Source: Alitta virens
Taxonomy: Eukaryota; Annelida; Polychaeta; Phyllodocida; Nereididae
DNA: 64,000 nt
Direction of reading: 5' to 3'
Assembly (NCBI GenBank): GCA_932294295.1
Contig: OW028577.1
Span: 8,080,001 to 8,144,000, forward strand
The position numbers and the translations under genes were made by a program. Below the pieces are notes generated by a model. The model was not told the DNA's origin. It saw only the letters and a program-made list of their open reading frames with translations, and did not search any database. Each line of letters starts with the position of its first letter. The stretch's first letter is position 1. Positions 51,401 to 60,855 of the stretch are shown here, one piece after another.

Positions 51401-54137
51401 TGTAGATATTATCCATCAAACTTCAAGAGTCATCACACAGCAAAAAACTTTTGTACTGTCCTTTAAATATCGCGTTTAATTCAATTCAGCTATTGCTGTG
51501 GTTTTGTGCAGACTTAGGACCAAGCCTAACCTAGATTGAATTTTCCACTTAATTTTTTTTGACATAGCTCTTTGAAAGTCGAGTCACAAATTGAATGGCA
51601 TTCAGAACAAGGTCGTAGTAAAAGGCATGGAAAAACGCTCGAGGCTGGTGACATTCTTTTTTTTCTTTTCTTTTTTTGTTGAGGCTATTTAAATTGTGGG
51701 TGAAATGGAGAAATCAATGAGCTTGTTCTACTCTAACCTGAATGAGCTGCCATGTTTGTTCATCGATGACTTCTCTATTTGCTCAATGCCTGGAGCACAG
51801 GTCACACTCCTGCTGATTGGGCTAATGGAAGAGGTAAAGCAGCATGCGTGCCGGGGCCTGACCAGGGCCTGACCAGGAGTAACTAAAGACTCGGCAAGAG
51901 TGACCAAAGACCCGAGGTCATCAGGTGTGATTTGGAGGTCCTGCCCAACATCACAGGGGGTGTCTACCCTCACCAGGGAAGACCACCAGACTGCACGTGG
52001 ATGGCACGTGTAGCCTTGACCTTGTGGTTTTCTGCCACCTGGTGTTACAGTCACACGTTTGTACTTCCCAGGAGGTGGCGTGATCTGTTGCTTTTCGTGT
52101 TCAAACCCATACCTACCAGCTTAAAGGCTGTGTTGAGAAGAGGGCAAGGCAGTAATCAAGGCCATAGGAAGCACTGAGGCCTTGACGTATACAAATGTCT
52201 TTGCAGCTCATACCAGTTGATTTATGAAAGGAAACAGCAGAGGTCAAGAGGTGCGGATGACCACTGGCCATTCTGAATCACCGCCTTATTCGTCTCCATT
52301 TTCCTCAGCTGATAAGCGGAAGTAATAAACCATACAACCGGAACATGAATATCATCCCAGAAGCAGACACCAACGGTCTGGAGGTCGTTATAAGATAATA
52401 GGCAGAGTCTTGTATGATACAATACCGCCACAGCATCCAGCAAAGGGCATCCAAATATGACCTTCCCTTTGAAGCTAACTACTCCAGATTTGTCTTTGTG
52501 ACCTTGACATTGTTTGATGACTTACTTGACCTTGACCTTGACAGTTGTGACATATGCTCCATGCAAACCGAGACCTATTTCTCACCCTATTAAGGTATCG
52601 TTTGTCTCCTCTCCAAGAAGCCGGCTGACAGCTTTTTCTTATTGATCGCATTTTCATGTGTTCGTCGACAGTTTATCATGAAACCACGTGGACGTCCTCT
52701 GCATTCTTAAGGGGTAGTTTGGAACTTGAGGAGCCTTAAAGAGGCCAGAAAGAATGATATGAAAACATAGATTTAGTTGAATGGCATCACAGACTCAACA
52801 GCATGGGGTTCATTACGTGGATTTTCATGTGTGACGTAGGATGATGTCTCATTAACATAGCACCCACGGTCTCTTTCGCTTCTCCGCAAGTCACTTTTTC
52901 CCCCACATTACGCAGACAGAGCGCCTCAGCAATTACAATTAAGAAAAGACGAAACAGGATTCAAAACTCTGAATGAGAATTATCACGAAAAAGACAAATT
53001 AAAACACTTTTTGTAATTTCGTGCAGAGATCTTGCAAGGGCGCGCTGAGGGTTATTGATGGTTGGGCTTGTCTTTCTAATCTAGTCTTTAAATCATAGAG
53101 GGCGGTGAAGTCTGCAGCGCCATCTCTAGGTACAGTGCATTAGAGACAGAGGCGCCACTTTCAGTTGCCTCAAGGGACTGCACTGCACCCCCTTCTGTTG
53201 CTTTTTGTACAGTTTTATTCCTTATAATGGTTTCCTGAAAATCTTTGCACGTTCCCTCGACGGCGATCATTCTTATCAGATTGAAAATACTAATGGATGC
53301 CCGTTGTGTTTTAATTTAGGTCCACCAGACCCCGCAGCACAGCGACATCTGTGGGCGAGTTGCATGCCAGTGTGACGTAATTACATAAGCACGTGCAACG
53401 TCATTTTGCGTGCACGGGGCTGTGCAAAGATTTGAGAGCTTTAAAGAGATCACACGGTGTGATTTGTGTGAAAACAAGGAAATGAGGCTTTGGTCCATCA
53501 AACATTCATGGCCCTTTCCTTTTTTTAGTGCACCAGGGCTCCACAGATCTTAAGCCTGTGTGGTGTGCACTATAGTTTTATTGCATTATTACTTTTGATA
53601 TCTCACTTTTTCAAATATGGAGCAATAAATATTTTTCACTCTTTATATGAGGACAAACTAGGACGCAAACTTTGAAGACCAAATCATGTGGGATTCATCA
53701 TTAAATGAAACTGCTGTGGAATGAGTTTGAAAGAAAAAGGCATCATCATACCAGCCTTAGAAATTTCGAGTTTTTCTATTAATATGACGGCAAATTCGTC
53801 GAACTCTTCATTGATTAATTAGTCGAATGTGTAATTGCTAATTACAACAAGCAAGCACTACTTTCAAAATGCACTTGTAACAATCAATTAGAAGAAATCT
53901 CTGTCATTAAACTATTAGCAAATTAGTTATAATATTTGCAAGAAAGTTTGGTGCTGTTAAGGTTCAGCAAAATCTTTTTCTTGATCCGTTTTACACCAGT
54001 TTGTCATAACGTTGGCTTTGATGAAAGTTAAGTGTGGTTGTGACGCAGTTGATTAGTAATTTTTGTTCATCTTCCACCACACATACAAGAAATACAATGT
54101 CAAGGCAACCTACTTAATGTGTCATTTTGTTTTGCAG
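48482..54137 (+). other. Intron 3 (5.7 kb, phase 1)
   Basis: It runs from GTACGT at 48482 to TTTTGCAG ending at 54137. It contains a CTG run (about 49337-49354) and a TGACCTTGA cluster (52499-52541). No transposon and no extra exon was recognised. Confidence 0.88.
52499..52541 (-). promoter_or_regulatory. Cluster of three TCAAGGTCA nuclear-receptor sites
   Basis: TGACCTTGA occurs at 52499-52507, 52527-52535 and 52533-52541, the last two overlapping. The complement TCAAGGTCA is the extended half-site of monomer-binding receptors of the ERR and SF-1 type. Three in 43 bases suggests a real cluster; no functional evidence. Confidence 0.4.
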
Positions 54138-54823
54138 AGGCATTATGGGTACAACGGGAGCCAATCAAAGAAGAGGAAGAGGGGTCATCATCAGGAGGCT
54201 CACCGAGAGAGGGCAGCACCCGTTCATCCGACCCTGCCTTGAGACCCACCCCAGCCCCTCCGCGCCCTCCCCTCAACTACCGCGGCCAGAAATACCCCAT
54301 GCACCGGAAGGTGCTCTGTAATAACCAATTAGCTCCCCCTGGTGGCCGACGCCCTGTCAATGCGGTCAACAAAAAGCCCTCGCCTTACAACCTCAGCAAA
54401 GTGCCAATGCCCCACAGACTGGTGGACCCCCGAGATGAAGCAGGGGGTGTGAACCACGCGTTTCATAACAACGACGACCGCACCATGCCTCTCCCGCCGA
54501 CCTCGTCGGCAACCCTGCCTCGAGGAGACACTTCCTTCGCCAAAAATAGCGCAGTGGTCGGGCCGGGAAACTCGTCCACCCTGCCCTACATGACTGTGTC
54601 TGCTAATAACAGCAATGCATCCAGTACTAACAAGCCGGTAGAGGGTCATTATTGTAACACTTTCGGACAGAAATTCCCTCTACGGCAACTGGGTCGGCCG
54701 GAAGACGGCCATGCCGATTTGTCGGACGATAGCGGTACCACAACCAGCGGGAGCTACGACATCGACCACTCGGGCGATAAGCATCGTGTCCACGGCATCA
54801 CGCACATGGACACGGTCGTCTGA
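54138..54823 (+). CDS. Protocadherin exon 4 (C-terminal tail and stop)
   Basis: The last coding exon, residues 1054 (split codon GAG) to 1281; stop TGA at 54821-54823. The acceptor is TTTTGCAG|AGG. The frame gives EALWVQREPIKEEEEG, a Ser/Gly stretch, a proline-rich run (PTPAPPRPP) followed by LNYRGQKY (1099-1106), a basic Asn/Lys/Pro region, then LSDDSGTTTSGSYDID and the terminus HMDTVV. LNYRGQKY resembles the PNFRGNKY segment I recall from vertebrate delta-2 protocadherin tails. DTVV fits a class I PDZ ligand (S/T-x-hydrophobic end). The splice phase joins exon 3 exactly. The total of 1281 residues is within the usual delta-protocadherin size range. Confidence 0.93.
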
Positions 54824-54828
54824 CGTCA
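54821..54828. promoter_or_regulatory. CRE palindrome over the stop codon
   Basis: TGACGTCA, the full cAMP-response element, begins with the stop codon itself. It may be coincidence. Confidence 0.25.
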
Positions 54829-54921
54829 TCATGACCACGTGATACTCAGGGACGTCGCCCGTGCCACTGCTGCTGCTCCCTGTACCAACCTGTTGTGATT
54901 TGAAAGTTTGAAAGTCCTTTA

Positions 54922-54927
54922 AATAAA
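54922..54927 (+). terminator. Proximal poly(A) signal
   Basis: AATAAA about 100 bases after the stop codon. Confidence 0.5.
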
Positions 54928-55265
54928 CAATACGGCGGCTGGGCTGGCATTGGGGTGACTATTTCTTTTGCAGCCTTTTCTCCGATCATTTTGCCCTTTT
55001 AAAACCGGAAGCTGTGGGTCCTGGGGGTGCAGGGTAGGTGTCGCTGCCGTATGACTGCTCTCCACCTGGTGGTAATATGACGGGTGAAGAGCACCCCTGG
55101 TGTCAGCATAATTTATGTCCTATTCTAGAAGTCCCTAATGTGTATTGCAGTTCACTCTGTACCTGACAGAGTGGTGAATTGCTGGTGAAATGTGGCAAGC
55201 CATCGGTCACTGCACCCCTGGGACCCATTCGTCTATTTTAACAGGAAGGCATCTATCATTCGACC

Positions 55266-55293
55266 ATGATCCAATGATCCAATGATCCAATGA
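55266..55293. repeat. 9-bp tandem repeat (ATGATCCA)n
   Basis: Three to four copies of ATGATCCA-A head to tail. Confidence 0.85.
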
Positions 55294-56019
55294 TCCCTAA
55301 ACATGGAGTGTGTAAGTGAGGCTGACCCATTTATATGACCATATACCTGTGGTCACTTGTGATATTTAGGCTGATGAGGTGCTACTTGCTGACCATTCCT
55401 CGCCACCTGGCGATGACACCTGTGCAGTCACGCGCTGACCTTTTTGCTCACCGTCACGACGTTACGTAATTGCTGTGACGTTCTCGTGATGCCACGTTAT
55501 CCGTGAGAATCCTCGTGACATTAGCATCAAATATTTCTGCTCTATTAATATTATTGATTATAAATACTACTCTCCTTAGTTTTGATAAAAACTATAAAGA
55601 TTAATCTACAATACTTTTTTGTTCTGCAATATGGAATTTAAGTTTATAGAAACAAATGTACTGGTATTATTTTATGGCAAGATGCATGCATAATGCGTTC
55701 AAGGGATAGAAGTGGAGCTGTTGGAGAGGTCTCTAATCTGCCTCAGTTGGATTTTAGGTTGAAAGAAGGACAAAATACACATAAAAAACAATACTATATT
55801 CCATATTCCTTTATTTTCATACTGAGGTTTTTGTTGATTGCGAGTGTGGCCTGATGTGGGGTGGTGTATTAATGCAAATGGCCAGTTCAAATGTCTCTTG
55901 TGCAATGTTACTTGTTCATGACAGTGGTGATATTTTGTATGAAGAAGCATTTGTATGATCTCGATGTAGGTAAACTACACTATGACACGTAGTTATTGTT
56001 TTGTACAGAGTGTTATTTG

Positions 56020-56025
56020 AATAAA
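56020..56025 (+). terminator. Distal poly(A) signal 1
   Basis: AATAAA in a T/A-rich setting, about 1.2 kb after the stop codon. Confidence 0.4.
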
Positions 56026-56188
56026 AAATGAGTGGTATGCTGTAGCCTAAGGTCAAGTGATCGAAACAGGTCATTATGCTGTCAATTTCTGACTATATCG
56101 ATTATAAATTCACGAGTTTGTTGTAAATAAGTTGAACCAATTGACAGTTGTTATGTCAATGAACAGAGGTTTATGCTGTGCGAATGGA

Positions 56189-56194
56189 AATAAA
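56189..56194 (+). terminator. Distal poly(A) signal 2
   Basis: AATAAA followed after about 20-45 bases by a T/GT-rich stretch (TTGGGCTTTTGTGATTTTTT), as expected of a cleavage site. Confidence 0.45.
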
Positions 56195-56215
56195 AATATT
56201 TTTCAGAGATTGGGC

Positions 56216-56757
56216 TTTTGTGATTTTTTATTTATTTTTTTGGTATCAAACCTAAACAAAGAAGTCAAGGATGTAGATATGAAATTTATCACATAAGTAG
56301 ATTGTATTGACTTAGTTTTTCTTCATTTAATAAGATTTTGTCTATAAATGCCACACTCTCCAAATGCATACTTTTGGTTCATTATTAAACCAGTATGAAA
56401 CAAAATAAGCAAATAATGCCAAGCTAGACGGTCATTAATTTACCCTTAACTGCCTCAGCATCATCAGCTAGCTGCATCAGCAGCCGCATCAGTAGCATCT
56501 TGGTTTCTCAAAGCAACCAGAAAAGAGACAAAACACATGAATTGATTTGAATTCCTGTTTGGGCAATGTGAAACTCGACACACAAAATTAGAATGTAAAT
56601 CAAGCCATGTCGCTTTTTTGTTAACCAAAACGAGGCTAAGTGAAATTCGAAATCTGTTGTAGTTCCATTAGTATCCACTAGAGGCTTTGTGGTTTTTCTA
56701 GTCAAGATTGATCGACCCTTTTTTTCTTTCTTTCTGTGAAACACTCAGCCATCATGT
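56216..56757. other. Non-coding stretch between gene end and tandem duplication
   Basis: AT-rich sequence; no gene or repeat recognised. Confidence 0.6.
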
Positions 56758-56760
56758 TTC

Positions 56761-58965
56761 ATTGAATTGATAACTTTCTGGAACTCTATCAGATTTTTCC
56801 CTGCATGACAAAGGGGCTTTTCCTGGTTAGACACTACGTCATAAATGATCCAAAGTTGGTCACGTGACATTGCGGCCACCATCTAGCATTGTCAATAACA
56901 AAGTCTTTTGAAGCGTGAATATATTTGTTTGCTTTTTCTCCGCAACGACACGCACAAATCTTATCAGCGATTTAAATGTTACATTTTAACATTTCGTTTC
57001 TCGACCGATTCGCCTTTCATGACAGCCCATCAATACGAATTGCCAAAGACAGATGCGAAACGTCCCAGAACCTAAGAGACCCCGGAAAAGGCAGTAATTC
57101 TTTCAAATGGATGATTTTCTGACATGTTACGTCTCAATGAGCAATATGACTGACTCCGGATCTAATAATAAAACATTTTTCTTTTCAATTTGTACGAATT
57201 TCGAATGTGGCCAAATCACAGTGGTCTGCACGCTATCTTCATCCGCCGAGTTGACTTAGTTAACTCAAAAAAGATGTCATTGCTGTGATTCTAAAACCTC
57301 GTTTTTAACACTTAAGACCATTACGAGCAAGGTACATGGACAAATGAGCCAAGTGCGTTTACCATGAGAAGGATAAACGCAATGGAAAACGCATGGTTTT
57401 TAGCTAATAAAAATGAGGCAAAAATGCACGTGGCACAATTGGCCATGTACAGATACATGATTTACAGTAAAATAAATGTCTCAATTTATGATCATATTTC
57501 ATCACAGAGAGCTTTGAGCAGCACAAAATGGACACAAATGTTTCTGGCAAGCCCAACCTCAAATTTCTAATCAAATTGAACAGTTGAATTTTGAATTTTA
57601 TTTTATTTTTGTGAAGAAGTTTTACAACTTGCATGATTGAACGCGACTCAAAATAAAACTTAACGCATACATTGATTTTACGTTTCCTATCGACTTTCCA
57701 ATGATAATATTTTGCCATCTCATCATCATTTTTGCCATTTATGATATTGTCACGGAGAAGCAGCAGAAATTACAATGGAGCATATAAGTTCATTATATTC
57801 ATTGAATTGATAACTTTTTGGAACTCTATCAAATTTTTCCCTGCATGACAAAGGGGCTTTTCCTGGTTAGACACTACGTCATAAATGATCCAAAGTTGGT
57901 CACGTGACATTGCGGCCACCATCTAGCATTGTCAATAACAAAGTCTTTTGAAGCGTGAATATATTTGTTTGCTTTTTCTCCGCAACGACACGCACAAATC
58001 TTATCAGCGATTTAAATGTTACATTTTAACATTTCGTTTCTCGACCGATTCGCCTTTCATGACAGCCCATCAATACGAATTGCCAAAGACAGATGCGAAA
58101 CGTCCCAGAACCTAAGAGACCCCAGAAAAGGCAGTAATTCTTTCAAATGGATGATTTTCTGACATGTTACGTCTCAATGAGCAATATGACTGACTCCGGA
58201 TCTAATAATAAAACATTTTTCTTTTCAATTTGTACGAATTTCGAATGTGGCCAAATCACAGTGGTCTGCACGCTATCTTCATCCGCCGAGTTGACTTAGT
58301 TAACTCAAAAAAGATGTCATTGCTGTGATTCTAAAACCTCGTTTTTAACACTTAAGACCATTACGAGCAAGGTACATGGACAAATGAGCCAAGTGCGTTT
58401 ACCATGAGAAGGATAAACGCAATGGAAAACGCATGGTTTTTAGCTAATAAAAATGAGGCAAAAATGCACGTGGCACAATTGGCCATGTACAGATACATGA
58501 TTTACAGTAAAATAAATGTCTCAATTTATGATCATATTTCATTACAGAGAGCTTTGAGCAGCACAAAATGGACACAAATGTTTCTGGCAAGCCCAACCTC
58601 AAATTTCTAATCAAATTGAACAGTTGAATTTTGAATTTTATTTTATTTTTGTGAAGAAGTTTTACAACTTGCATGATTGAACGCGACTCAAAATAAAACT
58701 TAACGCATACATTGATTTTACGTTTCCTATCGACTTTCCAATGATAATATTTTGCCATCTCATCATCATTTTTGCCATTTATGATATTGTCACGGAGAAG
58801 CAGCAGAAATTACAATGGAGCATATAAGTTCATTATATTCATTGAATTGATAACTTTTTGGAACTCTATCAGATTTTTCCCTGCATGACAAAGGGGCTTT
58901 TCCTGGTTAGACACTACGTCATAAATGATCCAAAGTTGGTCACGTGACATAACAAAGTCTTTTGA
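56761..58965 (+). repeat. Recent 1040-bp tandem duplication (two full copies plus a fragment)
   Basis: Copies are 56761-57800 and 57801-58840; a truncated third runs 58841-58965 and lacks about 26 bp after CACGTGACAT. The two full copies differ at only a handful of bases (I saw four). The unit is AT-rich with no recognised transposon features. Short frames inside (for example 57364-57570 and 58404-58610) are conserved only because the DNA is. Confidence 0.95.
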
Positions 58966-59063
58966 GCATATTCAAGTTAATTATAACACAGAAGTGTTTG
59001 TATTGTCTAACATTTCTGTTCATTTTGCGCTGCTCCATGCCATTTATGGCAAAATATGCCACC

Positions 59064-59090
59064 AAAAAAAAAAAAAAAAAAAAAAAAAAA
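59064..59090. repeat. Poly-A tract (27 A)
   Basis: A pure homopolymer flanked by CCACC and GGTGG. It lies shortly before the SINE, and its length is likely unreliable in sequencing. Confidence 0.95.
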
Positions 59091-59254
59091 GGTGGATGTG
59101 TATTATGGATCCTCACAACCCACCAAACATCAGATGATACCTCACCATCCAAAAACAAAGACCTATAATTTCACTTATCATGAAACGGTACCTCTCTGAC
59201 AAGTTCAAAATGAACAATAAGATGTAGGATGAAAATAACTATATATATATATAT

Positions 59255-59472
59255 ATGTCAGACCTTCAGAGGGCGGGGGGCCTAGCTCAGATGTAGCGCT
59301 CTGGGCTTCCAACCGCTGGGTCCCGGGTTCGATTCCCGGTCGAGCCTAAGTTGGAGACTGTTTCATCCTTCATTTCATTGTCATGGTCCCTGCCTGTCCT
59401 AATTAGCCCAAGTGGTGCAGAAATACAGGACGTAAAGCCCTAATCACACACCTACCCATGTCAGACCTTCAG
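59255..59472 (+). mobile_element. tRNA-derived SINE with 15-bp target-site duplications
   Basis: The body (59270-59457) starts with a tRNA-like head: A-box-like TAGCTCAGATGTAGCGC at about 59283-59299 and a perfect B-box GGTTCGATTCC (59326-59336) within a CCGGG/CCCGG T-arm. The tRNA-unrelated part follows, ending GACGTAAAGCCCTAATCACAC. Identical 15-bp repeats ATGTCAGACCTTCAG flank it (59255-59269 and 59458-59472), the signature of LINE-mediated insertion. The acceptor and anticodon stems no longer pair, so it is not a working tRNA gene. Perfect duplications suggest a recent insertion. Confidence 0.9.
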
Positions 59473-60039
59473 TCAATACTGTGTGTAATAGAACGAATAA
59501 GAGATCAGTGCCTTTACTTCTGTTAAGACTTCGGGAAGAGTGTGACCTTGAAATGTAAACAAAAAAATAACAGCTCATATTTCATGATATCCGATATCTA
59601 TTTATTGCTGTATGTAAGAGAGTTGCTCATTTCTTAAAAGTGCTCGTTGAGGACGCCCATTCTGTTGCACTTGGGGCACATCTTAGCAGGGAACATAAAA
59701 TGGTTGCTCTTTCAACCGTCCCTATTAATATCATTTAACGTTTATGTAACGAGGTAGAGGCAAGAACATAGAGTGCATTAAAGCATTAGGAAGATGCGGG
59801 GAAGAAAGTGCTCCATTTTGTTGCTGATAGGGGGGCCACATGTCTTCATTAGAAGGACTATATGAAGGGGTAAGTAGAAAGATGCCATTACCCCACGTTC
59901 TGCTTTTAGACAATGCCCACTCCAACCTTAGCAGCAGGAACATTGCTACCACCAAATTTGGTCATTGGGACAACCCATGGTGGTTGTCACCTTAACAGAA
60001 AAAAGAATGCTTTATGTTATTAGGAAAATCACCTTAGGT

Positions 60040-60506
60040 GAATTTGTTTACAAGACGCTTCACAATTTGTCACCACCTGTTGAAAGTCGGTTTTTCGTGT
60101 GCAAATTACACAGTACAATATGAGAGACAAGTCAAAATTAGTAAAGCCACAATACAATACTATAAAATATAGTATGAAACCCATCGCATATCAAGGTACT
60201 TCAGTATGGAACGATTTACCTGTTCAAATTAAGGAAGTTGATGAATATGCAAACTTTAGACAATTGTTAAGAAACAGTAACTACTGGAATAACTGTCAAT
60301 GTTGATCTTGTATTTTTTGTATACAAAATAACCTGTAACTTTACTCAGAACATTATACGTAATTTCTCATATCATTTGTAAATATTTGTCATCTTGTTGT
60401 TATTGTTATTGTTATTTTGTCGTTTAAAAGCTACTGTAGCTTATGTTCTTTGTTTTACTGTCACCACCGACTGTAAATATAGTTTTATCTTATCTTATCT
60501 TATCAC
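60040..60506 (+). pseudogene. LINE (non-LTR retrotransposon) 3'-end remnant
   Basis: Two frames joined by a frameshift give the typical C-terminal end of a non-LTR reverse-transcriptase protein: first VYKTLHNLSPPVESRFF (from about 60048), then, in another frame, KPIAYQGTSVWNDLP (from about 60177) and a stop at 60303-60305. The pattern YK-LHNL-PP ... G-WN-LP-I is shared by CR1/L2/Jockey-like elements. A short 3'UTR follows and ends in a TTATC repeat tail (about 60484-60503). It is 5'-truncated and inactive. Confidence 0.75.
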
Positions 60507-60509
60507 AAT

Positions 60510-60854
60510 GGGCTGTGAGGTGGTGACCTAATTATGGACAGGTTTTGCTCGTTTACTCATCTGAAGTAGATTAATAAATTTATCTTATAGTCTATAGGCT
60601 GGCTTATGGCATTAAAGGTCTAACAATGAAATTCCAGAACAATTAGATGTCCATGTGCTGAGTTTACGGAATCTTGTTCTGACAGAAACATTGTCTTAAC
60701 TAAAAAAATTTGGAATCCATTTCTCTTGTATTTATAAAAAACGATTTTCTGAAGTCGATACTCAGCCTACCACCTACATAGTTTAGCCAATCATTTTGTT
60801 TAACTAGTTAAACTAGCAAAGAATGTCCATAATTAGGTCACCGGGCTGTGAGGT
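60510..60854. mobile_element. 321-bp MITE-like TIR element with 12-bp target duplications
   Basis: Perfect 19-bp terminal inverted repeats GGTGACCTAATTATGGACA (60522-60540) and its complement (60824-60842) enclose AT-rich sequence. Both sides carry GGGCTGTGAGGT (60510-60521 and 60843-60854). No coding capacity. A 12-bp duplication is unusual for the common TIR superfamilies, so the class is open. Confidence 0.75.
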
Positions 60855-60855
60855 G

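Larger units (their letters stand above)
54824..56215 (+). other. 3'UTR and 3' flank of the protocadherin gene
   Basis: No coding signal. Three AATAAA signals (54922, 56020, 56189) allow a UTR of roughly 0.1 kb or of about 1.2-1.4 kb. A TGATCCAA-type 9-bp tandem repeat lies at about 55266-55293. The real end cannot be fixed without transcripts. Confidence 0.6.

Noticed and set aside
54127..54321. Overlapping second frame in exon 4
   Set aside because: The frame required by the exon 3 phase is the 228-residue tail frame; this one crosses the acceptor and has no motif.
57364..58610. 68-codon frame repeated in both 1040-bp copies
   Set aside because: Its conservation reflects the recent DNA duplication, not selection on a protein.
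59276..59348. Functional tRNA gene
   Set aside because: The B-box and T-arm are good, but the acceptor and anticodon stems do not pair and the segment is the head of a SINE with target duplications.
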